Assembly (NCBI GenBank): GCA_946811695.1
Contig: OX328131.1
Span: forward strand, 8,695,326 to 8,759,325
Direction of reading: 5' to 3'
Source of the DNA: Gonocerus acuteangulatus
Taxonomy: Eukaryota; Arthropoda; Insecta; Hemiptera; Coreidae
DNA length: 64,000 bases
Shown one piece after another: positions 1 through 8,940 of this stretch. A program made the translations under genes and the position numbers. The notes below the pieces were generated by a model. The model saw only the letters and a program-made list of their open reading frames with translations, was not told the DNA's origin and searched no databases. How positions within the stretch are numbered: the stretch's first letter is position 1; every line of letters begins with the position of its first letter.

Positions 1-39
1 TTTTTTTTTTTAATTTTGAAAATTAATTTAAATCAAAAT

Positions 40-126
40 AAGGAATCTCGAGTTAGAGGGAGCTAGGTGAGCTGCAGGGACAGGGTTTGCCATCGGTACC
101 TCTGGCAGTCAAAAAAAAAAAAAAAA
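40..126 (+). mobile_element. possible 3' end of a retroelement with poly(A) tail
   Basis: A GC-richer stretch runs directly into 16 A residues (111-126), unlike the surrounding AT-rich sequence. This looks like the 3' end of a SINE or LINE whose 5' part may be missing. No family can be assigned and no target-site duplication was found. The window itself opens with a T run at 1-11. Confidence 0.25.
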
Positions 127-157
127 TTGAATCTAGGCAGTCATAACCTAGATTCAA
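127..157. other. 11-bp perfect hairpin
   Basis: The arm ttgaatctagg (127-137) is the exact reverse complement of 147-157, with a 9-nt loop. It lies immediately after the poly(A) run at 111-126. No function is implied; it may be a remnant of a small inverted-repeat element. Confidence 0.5.
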
Positions 158-188
158 AAAATAAAAAATAACCTTCAATAACTTTCAT

Positions 189-202
189 AATATCATCTTA
201 TC
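189..202 (+). repeat. target-site duplication, left copy (SINE copy 1)
   Basis: The 14-mer aatatcatcttatc here recurs at 422-435, exactly bracketing the SINE. The first two A residues of the right copy cannot be separated from the poly(A) tail. Duplications of this length are typical of LINE-driven target-primed reverse transcription. Confidence 0.85.
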
Positions 203-366
203 AGGGGTCTCCCGTGGTCTAATGGCTAGCGCCTTGGATTCATAAGCGGGAGATGGTGGGTTCGATTCCCAACCTCCGGCAGGAATTTTATCATCCCACG
301 GCTCGCTGGTAAAATTCCTCGCTACACCCTGGATGTCGGCGCTAATGACCTAGATGTAGATGCGCC

Positions 367-421
<55 letters not shown>
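203..421 (+). mobile_element. tRNA-derived SINE, copy 1, full length
   Basis: The head resembles a tRNA, with a pol III A box around tggtctaatggctagcg and a B box ggttcgattccc. The body carries two short self-complementary pairs: aggaatttt (281-289) with aaaattcct (311-319), and cggcgc (337-342) with gcgccg (362-367). A poly(A) tail of about 53 nt runs from 369. The 14-bp direct repeats at 189-202 and 422-435 define both ends. A second copy with the same head, body and tail lies at 4811-5026, which proves it is a dispersed family. The parent tRNA is uncertain; the A box resembles tRNA-Glu or tRNA-Asp. It encodes no protein, and mobilisation would need a LINE enzyme supplied in trans. Confidence 0.88.
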
Positions 422-426
<5 letters not shown>

Positions 427-435
427 CATCTTATC
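422..435 (+). repeat. target-site duplication, right copy (SINE copy 1)
   Basis: This is identical to 189-202 and starts at the end of the poly(A) tail. Confidence 0.85.
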
Positions 436-800
436 GTTAATACGTATAAATTCATAATTTATTTGGGGGAATACATTTGTATTCACAAATGTGAATAAAT
501 TTGTATTCATATATTTTAATGTGAATTTTTTTGTAATCACTCGATTTTTTCGTGGATATTCACATTTTTTTTGTGAATATTTACAATTTTTTCTGTGAAT
601 TTATTTGTATTCGCAGGAAAATTTGCGAACAAAAATTTTACTTGTATTTTTATATTTAATATACGCGAATACAAATAAATTCGTATTCACACTTATGAAT
701 ACGAATTTTTTTTATATTCGTATTTACAAATATATTAAGTACTAGATTACTTATTAGTAATTCGTATTTTTATTTATAAATAAAATTATGCCCATCTCTG
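436..800. mobile_element. hAT-like non-autonomous element remnant, one terminus visible
   Basis: The right edge ends in tatgcccatctctg. Its reverse complement starts cagagatgggca, which resembles the terminal inverted repeats of many hAT elements. Inside are many gtgaat/attcac motifs and nested perfect palindromes: an 18-bp inverted pair at 597-614 and 665-682, and a 12-bp stem at 678-689 and 696-707. Dense subterminal repeats of this kind are common in hAT MITEs. The matching left terminus was not found, so the extent is a guess. There is no coding capacity. Confidence 0.4.
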
Positions 801-1203
801 TTGTGAATTATATTTAGCAAGTTTTGTAAATAAAAACTACCTTTTAAAGATGGAGAATATTTTGAAAAGGTACCACGTAATGTTGAACTTCCCTAAAACA
901 GAAGGCACGGTGGATGCTTTAAGCCGATAAGACGAGGACTAAACTTTGGACAGGTGGTTTCTAACAAGTTGGGCTGAACTACCCCGAGTTCTGAGAGGCA
1001 TAAATACAGGAGGGAGTGTCGATGACCGGGGGGTGGGGGAGGAGTTAGTATCGAAGTAGATTCTTAACTATTCTGATTAATGAATGTCACAGACTGTTAG
1101 ACCGCGGGCAGATTGTTTGGTATCTAAAACGCTCCGCTAGCCGAAATGGCTGTTTAAGGGTAATTTGTCCTGAAAATTAAACTTAATTTTCCTCCTGGAA
1201 TTG
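801..1203. other. no recognisable gene
   Basis: This is unique-looking sequence. The part from about 890 to 1130 is more GC-rich than its surroundings and may belong to the element that follows, but I recognise no gene, RNA or repeat family in it. Confidence 0.5.
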
Positions 1204-1705
1204 GGGACGAGGTTAGCTCAGCGGTAGAGCACTGGACTAATAAGTTGGAGGACCTGAGTTCAAATCCAAAGCATAGTACTAAAGATTTTTTCTTCTAGTG
1301 TACTCCCTAGGCCAACCCGGCCTTTAATTAATTTAATAATGGGTACCTTGGGTGCTAATGACTCTAGCAGTCGAAGCAGCAAGGGGAAAATCAGGCGGCA
1401 GGAGCATAGCACTGACCACACTACTAAGGAAAAGGGTTTCCTTTTTACCCATATTTTGCATTAAATTCTTAAAATGTACTATCAAAACAAGGAAGAACCG
1501 TGCAAACGGGGTTTCGATGCGTCAATTGGTTCTCTGTAAAGATACGTTTTCATTTGCATGTATTCCTTACCTGAAATTCCCCCCAAAAAAGGCACTTGAA
1601 TTTATTTAAATAATATTTTTGTTAAGGAAGGGCTAATTCAGCTTAGAATGTGGTCAGCAATAAAAATTGTATTTATTGCCAAAAAAAAAAAAAAAAAAAA
1701 AAAAA
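1204..1705 (+). mobile_element. putative SINE with tRNA-Ile-like head and poly(A) tail
   Basis: The segment 1204-1276 resembles a decayed tRNA. It has an A box ttagctcagcggtagagc, a loop ctaataa that would place an AAT (Ile) anticodon, and a B box gagttcaaatcc (1256-1267). The acceptor and T stems no longer pair well, so it is not a functional tRNA. A poly(A) run of 25 nt at 1681-1705, with aataaa upstream, suggests the 3' end of a retroposed unit of about 500 bp. A short body motif near 1355 (gctaatgac) also occurs in the SINE at 203-421. No target-site duplication was found, so the unity of head and tail is inferred. An 85-codon reading frame at 1352-1609 inside it has no supporting features. 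Confidence 0.45.
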
Positions 1706-1914
1706 CATTCATTATTCGTGATGTGTAATTTTGGCATTATTTTATTTCACACTAATGGGAATCATTTTGTCGAGTGCTGAACACATTCTCCTATCAATGT
1801 TGTAGATCTCGACGAGAACTACAACTTTGCTCATATAAAAAATGTTGATATCTCAAACCGTTTAGTAGTTATTTCTCTTGTGGCCCGCTTATCTGGGCCA
1901 CCCTGTGTATAGGT
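1706..1914. mobile_element. possible transposon fragment ending in a ccaccctgt motif
   Basis: The stretch ends in gggccaccctgtgtat (1895-1910). Insect genomes carry many repeats whose termini read like acagggtgtcc or its complement, and a similar motif in the opposite sense is at 9780-9800. The left boundary is arbitrary, starting after the preceding poly(A). No coding sequence is seen. Confidence 0.25.
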
Positions 1915-1958
1915 TATTTTAAGCAAATTATTCAAGAATGCAGACTAATCTACTCAGA

Positions 1959-2001
1959 TTCTGAGGAAAGCTTCTTGTCATGCAGCTCCTGCGTGACGGA
2001 C
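1959..2001 (+). repeat. short dispersed repeat, copy 1
   Basis: This 43-nt stretch matches 10652-10694 at about 77% by eye. The core atgcagctcctg followed by gtgacg is best conserved. A weaker third match is near 3236-3255. The parent element is unknown. Confidence 0.5.
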
Positions 2002-2282
2002 TCGAATAAGCCAAGTTTCTTCATATCCGATTCCCGGTCATTGGCAAACCTCAAAAGATAGCATAAAGTACTTTAATTTGCTTGAGGCTTTAAGATTACG
2101 TTATGGTTTCTTCAGTTCAAAGGCTTCGTCAATTTAATTTCCACACCATTTTTAGCGCGGTTACTCCCTATCTCCATAGGGAGAACCCGCTTAAGAGGTT
2201 GACCGACGCAATCCGGAAGTGCCGACTAGAAACTTAAACGTTTCAGACCCTATAGATCTCGAAACTATAGGTGGCTAAAATT

Positions 2283-2284
<2 letters not shown>
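2002..2284. other. no recognisable gene
   Basis: Only small hairpins are visible, for example ctccctat (2164-2171) with atagggag (2176-2183). The sequence runs up to a (TA)n tract. Confidence 0.5.

Positions 2285-2340
<56 letters not shown>
2285..2340. repeat. (TA)n microsatellite, 28 units
   Basis: This is an uninterrupted TA dinucleotide run. It abuts the outer end of the dispersed repeat at 2341. A minus-strand reading frame across it (2243-2491) encodes only an Ile-Tyr run and is spurious. Confidence 0.98.
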
Positions 2341-2343
<3 letters not shown>

Positions 2344-2698
2344 TTGTCTGTTCGCGCTCTAGCAAGCTCAAAAATGGTCCGATTTTAACGAAATTTGGTA
2401 CAAAAATCTGTCGTCTAATTTGAAAGGTCAAGTTCGTTAACCAGCAGAATCCGCCCGCTAGAAGATAGTGTTTGGGGCGAAATTCGCGCAAAAAAAAATC
2501 GTAACGCTTACGTTTTTGAGTTTATATGCTTCCAGGTACTTGTTTTATAGGTTTCTTAACATAAGAAAACGAATGAAACAATTTATAAGGCGATATCTTT
2601 AACCGTTCCTCAGAAAAGTGGAATCAATGTTTTTGTAAGTCATTATTTTTTTGTGAGTACGTAGAATCGTGGGAATCAATTGAAATATTTTCTATAAC
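2341..2698 (+). repeat. dispersed repeat R1, copy A, at the edge of (TA)n
   Basis: It is homologous along its length to the reverse complement of 5053-5402, at roughly 70% by eye. Shared blocks include atggtccgatttt, cgttaaccagca and gcttccaggtactt in the same order and spacing. Both copies start directly at a (TA)n tract with a variant of gtctgttcg. No protein or RNA similarity is recognised. The common (TA)n boundary suggests the tract belongs to the element or is its preferred target. Confidence 0.75.
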
Positions 2699-3431
2699 TT
2701 GGAAATTAATTCCAACTAAGATGTTTAAGTTTTGGTTATATTTAAGTTAAGGAAGTATGCGAAAAAAAATATTTTATTAATAGACATGAAAAGTTTTCGG
2801 ATCTTCATACAGTTATATCTCGATAACGGTTGGGAAATCGTAGACGTAGTTTGTTTTGAATTCTCCTGTCTATATAACCTTCCTCATAGCCTCTGACTGA
2901 AGTTATCCTTATTTCTTATTTTGTAGAAAGATTTAACCCACGACAGAATAGAATTTTATTCGTTATGAAGCACATATTTACAGTTGATTATAACAGTAAA
3001 AGGAATTTGCTAATAAAACAAGATACTTAAAATGACAACGAATTTTTAGTTGTTTGGAATAGAGCCTTCTCAGCAGTAGTCAAAGAGTAAGTACGTTTTC
3101 AGTACAAAATTGTATTGACTTATACAGATTTAGAATTATCCGCTTCTGTGTATGTTGGCTAGTGTCAGTTTCCATTGATTTGTAATGCTAATATATTCCA
3201 TTTGTTCGAGATGTACGTAACCGCGCTAAGATGACGCAGTTCCTGCGAGTCGGACTTTTTAATGTTTTTTTAATAGAAATAAAAATAATAATAAAAAAAA
3301 AAACTTTTTTGTCACATAAACGTCTTGAGTTCTTCACCCCTGTTTATTACGTTAGAGTTGTATAACAGAATATATTATTAATGGTTTAAAGAAAATTTAT
3401 TTAAAAATATCGGAATCCGGTCACCTATAGA
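2699..3431. other. no recognisable gene
   Basis: This is AT-rich sequence without a supported reading frame. A faint third copy of the tgcagctcctg-type motif is at 3236-3255. The A-rich stretch near 3280-3302 could be an old retroelement tail. Confidence 0.5.
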
Positions 3432-4268
3432 TTTTTTTTTTTTTTTTTTCTCTGAATACATGTTTATTTAAAATCTGTACAATAAAATACAATAATTAAT
3501 TGTGCTGGTAAATGAATACATATCAGTGTAGAACAGAATATGGAAGGAGCCAAACATTATCGACACTTCCTATTATATCTTAATATTTATTTTTGGTGTC
3601 TTTAACCGCTGTTAGTTTAGCTGGTCACGGGGCCAAAGTCTCTTAAGCCTCCTGGGGAGGTTTTTAGGATGGGTCTGGGTGGAAAGGGATTGACCTCTAG
3701 GATTTGGGTGGGATGACAACTTGGAATGAAAGGTTAGGAATCGGGATTTGGCGAGATCGTTTACGAAAGGAATATTAAGGTCGTTGTGTAGGGTTTTGTT
3801 GGAGACATAAAAGGGAGCATTAACTATTCTACGAAGGACTTTGGATTGGAATGCTTGTATTCGTTGTATGTTTGAGTTTTTCGCTGTTCCCCATAATTCA
3901 AGTCCGTAAGTCCAGATAGGTCTAATTATAGTTTTGTAAATTGTGAGTTTGTTTTGTGTCGTAAGCTTTGAAGTAGGTCCAAGTAGTCGTCGTAGGAGTC
4001 CATATCTCCTGTTTAGCTCTTGTCTTTTCAGTCGTGTGTGTGGGTTCCATGTGAGTCTGCTGTCTAGTAGGAGTCCCAGGTAACGTACCTCATTTGATGT
4101 TGGAAGTTGACTGCTGCAAACGAATACAGGAGGGCAGGCGCTCCTATTAAGTGTAAATGTAACATGGAAGCACTTTTCTGGGTTCACTTTAATTTTCCAC
4201 AAGTTGCACCATTTCTCGACAGACTCAAGGTGCTCCTGCAATTGTTGGACCTATCATCGCCCAGCCCA
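3432..4268 (-). mobile_element. 5'-truncated Jockey-clade non-LTR retrotransposon, copy 1
   Basis: On the minus strand this reads as the C-terminal end of a reverse-transcriptase ORF, a short 3' UTR with an AATAAA signal (plus-strand tttatt near 3463) and a poly(A) tail, seen as the T run 3432-3449. The 3' terminus (tgtacagatttt then aaataaa) is nearly the same as in the second copy at 5501-5958, so both belong to one family. Endonuclease, fingers and most of the palm are absent, the usual 5' truncation. No clear target-site duplication was found. Confidence 0.85.
3612..4241 (-). pseudogene. Jockey-like reverse transcriptase, C-terminal fragment
   Basis: About 209 residues from the end of an RT that is normally around 900 residues long. 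Visible in order are a W..LWKIKVNPEK segment (about residues 11-24), the YLGLLLDSRLTW block after the palm, a thumb segment with IRPIWTYGLELWG, and a C-terminal tail rich in basic residues and prolines. These blocks are typical of Jockey-clade RTs. The listed start codon is a TTG within the domain, not a real start. The frame is closed by a TAG three codons upstream at 4251-4253. A G-D-D triplet lies at 4253-4261 in another frame; it could be a remnant of the catalytic YADD-type motif, but its distance to the next block is too short, so there is a frameshift or deletion, or the match is chance. The fragment cannot make an active polymerase. Confidence 0.85.
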
Positions 4269-4810
4269 AAGCACATGACAGAAATTTTTTAAAATTTTGC
4301 GTGGACACTCCCTTTAGAACGTAAACACTTGAGAAGAAAAGGATTTTTTGATATTCAAATTTTTAAGTATTTTTAGAGGGGTCTGAATATTTAGTTGGTT
4401 AGAGCAGGCCAGGCAGCATGCGTTGCTAGGAAGATAACAGGTCAGCTGTTACCGTACTGTATCTATTTCATGGTATTATTTTTATTTGCGGTTAATTTCA
4501 ACTATGATGGCAGTCCTTGAATTATTAGAAATAAACTGTGATTTTATTCCTCATTGAGTTTACGCTATTCCTGGTGATGGTCCATCCAATGTAATAATAT
4601 CCCGAACCCTTGCACAGCCTCCTCACCCATCAGCAGAACACTACTTGGTAATGCTCGACAAGGCATCGAAAACTGACAGTAGCCAAGTTACACAGAAGCG
4701 GAAATTACTCAAACTTCCTTCTTCCCCATTTTCAAGGAAACATCTATAAATATATTTTTCTAATAGTTCTTAACTCCAAACCTTACCAAAATTCATACAT
4801 CATACCTTCG
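4269..4810. other. no recognisable gene
   Basis: No reading frame, RNA or repeat could be supported here. Confidence 0.5.
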
Positions 4811-4993
4811 AGGGGTCTCCCGTGGTCTAGTGGCTAGCGCGCTAGATTCATAAGCGGGAGATGGTGGGTTCGATCCCCACCGGTGCCAGAAATTTTCTCA
4901 TCTCAGGGCTCGCTGAGAAAATTCCTGGCTGCACCCTGGACTTCGGCGCTAATGGCCAAGATTTATGTCGATGCGCCGTTAAAAAAAAAAAAG

Positions 4994-5026
<33 letters not shown>
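4811..5026 (+). mobile_element. tRNA-derived SINE, copy 2
   Basis: This is the same family as 203-421. The head has the A box tggtctagtggctagcg and B box ggttcgatccccacc. The body has the same central stem (aaattttctcatc opposite gagaaaatt) and the ggcgctaatg...gatgcgcc segment. The tail is about 46 A residues from 4981 with one interrupting G at 4993. It sits 26 bp from the inner end of dispersed repeat R1 copy B. No clean target-site duplication is visible, so this copy may be older or its flanks have changed. Confidence 0.88.
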
Positions 5027-5028
<2 letters not shown>

Positions 5029-5052
5029 ATCTTACTTTAGAGAAATTTTAAA

Positions 5053-5402
5053 GACGTAGATAATATTTCAACTGATTCGCGAAGTACCCAAAACGAAAAT
5101 TAGTTAAAAAATCTAGTTTTTCTTCCACTTTCCTCGAAAACGGTTACAGATATCGCCTGTTAAAAATTGGTTCATTCGTTAGTTTACGTTAGAGGACTTA
5201 CAAAATAAGTACCTGGAAGCCTGCAAACGGAAATCCATAAGCGCAACTATTTTTGTAGCGCAAATTTTGCCCATAAAAGCGTGTTCCGGTTGGCGGATTA
5301 TGCTGGTTAACGTTCTATTTCTTTAAAATTAGACAAAGTATTTTTGTATCAATTTTCATCAAAATCGGACCATTGTTGATCCTGTGAGAGAGCGAACAGA
5401 CT
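5053..5402 (-). repeat. dispersed repeat R1, copy B, inverted
   Basis: The reverse complement aligns with 2341-2698 from end to end. Its outer edge touches the (TA)n tract at 5403, mirroring copy A. The inner edge lies close to the poly(A) of the SINE at 4811-5026. Function is unknown. Confidence 0.75.
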
Positions 5403-5422
5403 AATATATAAATATATATATA

Positions 5423-5489
<67 letters not shown>

Positions 5490-5500
5490 ATGTATGTATT
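5403..5500. repeat. (TA)n microsatellite with tgtatg edge
   Basis: A TA-rich run to 5485 with a few interruptions near its left end, then a short tgtgtatgtatgtat stretch. It separates repeat R1 copy B from Jockey copy 2. The minus-strand reading frame 5349-5546 is an Ile-Tyr artefact of the tract. Confidence 0.95.
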
Positions 5501-5958
5501 TGAACATCAACAGAATACAGGCATACCAGTCCAATGTTCTCCACAAAATTTCAACGCACCTTTCTACGTATCTAAGAAAACCTTACATAATGACCTTAAC
5601 ATCCCATTTTTCATTGACCTCGCTAAAACCCGTTTCCAAATTTTCCATTCCAAATCATCTCACCATCCTAAACCTGAAGGTCTATCCTTATCTTCCCAAT
5701 CCCATCCAGACAATCCCCCCAGGCGGCTTAAGAGACAGTGGCCCCGAGATAAGTTACTTACCCGATCCCTCTGGAATCATTGAAATATATAGTTAAACAG
5801 CTAGTGAAGTGCCAACAATGGTTGGCTTCTTCCAAATATTGTATTTATTTGATTTTATGTTAATATTTTCCGTTTTGATCTTATGTACATATCAATATCT
5901 GTATCAACACTCTTGATCATTGTACACTTTATAATTTGTACAGATTTCAAATAAAAAA
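5501..5958 (+). mobile_element. 5'-truncated Jockey-clade retrotransposon, copy 2
   Basis: The plus-strand sequence starts abruptly after the microsatellite and ends in cagatttcaaataaaaaaa, the same 3' end as the copy at 3432-4268. Only the last part of the RT and the 3' UTR (about 5784-5950) remain. Confidence 0.85.
5503..5783 (+). pseudogene. Jockey-like RT C-terminal remnant with frameshift
   Basis: The tail NAPFYVSKKTLHNDLNIPF and what follows (from about 5553) closely match the end of the fragment at 3612-4241 (NAPFYVSNKTLHNDLNIPF there). The preceding piece, NRIQAYQSNVLHKI, matches the upstream block RIQAFQSKVLRRI of copy 1 but lies in a different frame. A frameshift near 5550 therefore splits the remnant. 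It ends in LLTRSLWNH and a stop; copy 1 ends a few residues earlier. It is non-functional. Confidence 0.85.
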
Positions 5959-6054
5959 ATGGAAAATGTATTTGAACCATTTTTATTTTGCTGGGATTTT
6001 TTGTAAAACGTTGTTTGGGGTGCTCCTTAGATCTTTAGAATCTTTGTGGTCGTC

Positions 6055-8937
6055 CTAGTGGTGTGAAGTCGTCAAGGAGTGGTTTGTAAAGGTACTTGAA
6101 TGCGTCATAGAAATAAATGGAGGGTTGGTACTTGAAGTCGTCAAGGAGTGGTTTGTAAAGGTACTTGAATGCGTCATAGAAATAAATGGAGGGTTGGTAC
6201 TTGAAGTCGTCAAAGAGTGGTTTGTAAAGGAACTTGAATGCGTCATAGAAATAAATGTATGGTTGGTCCTTGAAGTCGTCAAGGAATGGTTTGTAAAGGA
6301 ACTTGAATGCGTCATAGAAATAATCGGAGGGTTGGTACTTGAAGTCGTCAAGGAGTGGTTTGTAAAGGTACTTGAATGCGTCATAGAAATAAATGGAGGG
6401 TTGGTACTTGAAGTCGTCAAGGAGTGGTTTGTAAAGGTACTTGAATGCGTCATAGAAATAAATGGAGGGTTGGTACTTGAAGTCGTCAAAGAGTGGTTTG
6501 TAAAGGAACTTGAATGCGTCATAGAAATAAATGTAGGGTTGGTCCTTGAAGTCGTCAAGGAATGGTTTGTAAAGGAACTTGAATGCGTCATAGAAGTAAA
6601 TGGATGGTTGGTACTTGAAGTCGTCAAGGAGTGGTTTGTAAAGGTACTTGAATGCGTCATAGAAATAAATGGATGGTTGGTACATGAAGTCGTCAAGGAG
6701 TGGTTTGTAAAGGTACATGAATGCGTCATAGAAATAAATGGAGTGTTGGTACTTGAAGTCGTCAAGGAGTGGTTTGTAAAGGTACTTGAATGCGTCTTAG
6801 AAATAAATGGATGGTTGGTACTTGAAGTCGTCAGGGAGTGGTTTGTAAAGGTACTTGAATGCGTCATAGAAATAAATGGGGGGTTGGTACTTGAAGTCGT
6901 CAAGGAGTGGTTTGTAAAGGTACATGAATGCGTCATATAAATAAATGGGGGGTTGGTACTTGAAGTCGTCAAGGAGTGGTCTGTAAAGGTACTTGAATGC
7001 GTCATAGAAATAAATGGATGGTTGGTACTTGAAGTCGTCAAGGAGTGGTTTGTAAAGGTACTTGAATGCGTCATAGAAATAAATGAGGGGTTGGTACTTG
7101 AAGTCGTCAAGGAGTGGTTTGTAAAGGTACTTGAATGCCTCATAGAAATAAATGGATGGTTGGTACTTGAAGTCGTCAGGGAGTGGTTTGTAAAGGTACT
7201 TGAATGCGCCATAGAAATAAATGGGGGGTTGGTACTTGAAGTCGTCAAGGAGTGGTTTGTAAAGGTACATGAATGCGTCATATAAATAAATGGGGGGTTG
7301 GTACTTGAAGTCGTCAAGGAGTGGTCTGTAAAGGTACTTGAATGCGTCATAGAAATAAATGGATGGTTGGTACTTGAAGTCGTCAAGGAGTGGTTTGTAA
7401 AGGTACTTGAATGCGTCATAGAAATAAATGAGGGGTTGGTACTTGAAGTCGTCAGGGAGTGGTTTGTAAAGGTACTTGAATGCCTCATAGAAATAAATGG
7501 ATGGTTGGTACTTGAAGTCGTCAGGGAGTGGTTTGTAAAGGTACTTGAATGCGTCATAGAAATAAATGGATGGTTGGTACTTGAAGTCGTCAGGGAGTGG
7601 TTTGTAAAGGTACTTGAATGCCTCATAGAAATAAATGGATGGTTGGTACTTGAAGTCGTCAAGGAGTGGTTTGTAAAGGTACTTGAATGCCTCATAGAAA
7701 TAAATGGATGGTTGGTACTTGAAGTCGTCAAGGAGTGGTTTGTAAAGGTACTTGAATGCGTCATAGAAATAAATGGATGGTTGGTACTTGAAGTCGTCAA
7801 GGAGTGGTTTTTAAAGGTACTTGAATGCGTCATAGAAATAAATGGGGGGTTGGTACTTGAAGTCGTCAATGAGTGGTTTGTAAAGGTACTTGAATGCGTC
7901 ATAGAAATAAATGGGGGGTTGGTACATGAAGTCGTAAAGGAGTGGTTTGTAAAGGTACTTGAATGCGTCATAGAAATAAATGGATGGTTGGTACTTGAAG
8001 TCGTCAAGGAGTGGCTTGTAAAGGTACTTGAATGCGTCATAGAAATAAATGGGGGGTTGGTACATGAAGTCGTAAAGGAGTGGTTTGTAAAGGTACTTGA
8101 ATGCGTCATAGAAATAAATGGGGGGTTGGTACATGAAGTCGTAAAGGAGTGGTTTGTAAAGGTACTTGAATGCGTCATAGAAATAAATGGATGGTTGGTA
8201 CTTGAAGTCGTCAAGGAGTGGTTTGTAAAGGTACTTGAATGCCTCATAGAAATAAATGGGGGGTTGGTACATGAAGTCGTAAAGGAGTGGTTTGTAAAGG
8301 TACTTGAATGCGTCATAGAAATAAATGGGGGGTTGGTACTTGAAGTCGTCAAGGAGTGGTTTGTAAAGGTACTTGAATGCGTCTTAGAAATAAATGGATG
8401 GTTGGTACTTGAAGTCGTCAGGGAGTGGTTTGTAAAGGTACTTGAATGCGTCATAGAAATAAATGGGGGGTTGGTACTTGAAGTCGTCAAGGAGTGGTTT
8501 GTAAAGGTACATGAATGCGTCATATAAATAAATGGGGGGTTGGTACTTGAAGTCGTCAAGGAGTGGTCTGTAAAGGTACTTGAATGCGTCATAGAAATAA
8601 ATGGATGGTTGGTACTTGAAGTCGTCAAGGAGTGGTTTGTAAAGGTACTTGAATGCGTCATAGAAATAAATGAGGGGTTGGTACTTGAAGTCGTCAAGGA
8701 GTGGTTTGTAAAGGTACTTGAATGCCTCATAGAAATAAATGGATGGTTGGTACTTGAAGTCGTCAGGGAGTGGTTTGTAAAGGTACTTGAATGCGCCATA
8801 GAAATAAATGGGGGGTTGGTACTTGAAGTCGTCAAGGAGTGGTTTGTAAAGGTACTTGAATGCGTCATAGAAATAAATGGATGGTTGGTACTTGAAGTCG
8901 TCAAGGAGTGGTTTGTAAAGGTACTTGAATGCGTCAA
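6055..8937 (-). other. 960-codon tandem-repeat reading frame, coding status doubtful
   Basis: The minus strand of the 69-bp array has one unbroken frame of about 41 repeats of 23 residues, rich in Ser, Thr, His, Asn and Pro (core THSSTFTNHSLTTSSTN), ending TTSHH. There is no signal peptide, no unique N-terminal domain and no recognised fold. The start Met is an internal repeat residue, and upstream the repeat becomes irregular. Two other frames are also largely open: a plus-strand one (core VLEVVKEWFVKVLEC) and another minus-strand one (core LYKPLLDDFKYQPS). A period divisible by three with a stop-free consensus explains all three. A secreted repetitive protein cannot be excluded without transcript data. 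Confidence 0.3.
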
Positions 8938-8940
8938 GGA
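6063..8940. repeat. 69-bp minisatellite, about 42 units
   Basis: A tandem array with an exact 69-bp period, shown for example by gaagtcgtc recurring every 69 nt. Each unit has three parts: a 23-nt module A (tacttgaagtcgtcaaggag and three more bases), a 10-nt linker tttgtaaagg, and a 36-nt module B containing catagaaataaatgg. Variants sit at fixed sites, such as aatggatgg against aatggggggtt, and tcaaggag against tcagggag. Larger duplications are visible: the variant catataaataa recurs at 6934, 7279 and 8521 (345 = 5 x 69; 1242 = 18 x 69), and cgtcttag at 6793 and 8380 (1587 = 23 x 69). Confidence 0.97.

Noticed and set aside
322..540. 72-codon minus-strand ORF
   Set aside because: It is mostly a phenylalanine run produced by the SINE poly(A) tail read backwards.
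1204..1276. Functional tRNA-Ile gene
   Set aside because: Acceptor and T stems do not pair and the anticodon stem relies on wobble pairs; a SINE head or pseudogene is more likely.
1352..1609. 85-codon plus-strand ORF
   Set aside because: It lies in a putative SINE body, with no recognisable domain and no support beyond the absence of stops.
2243..2491. Minus-strand ORF across the (TA)n tract
   Set aside because: Its centre is an Ile-Tyr run from the microsatellite and the rest is repeat R1. The same applies to 5349-5546.
4107..4292. 61-codon plus-strand ORF
   Set aside because: It is antisense to the Jockey RT fragment.
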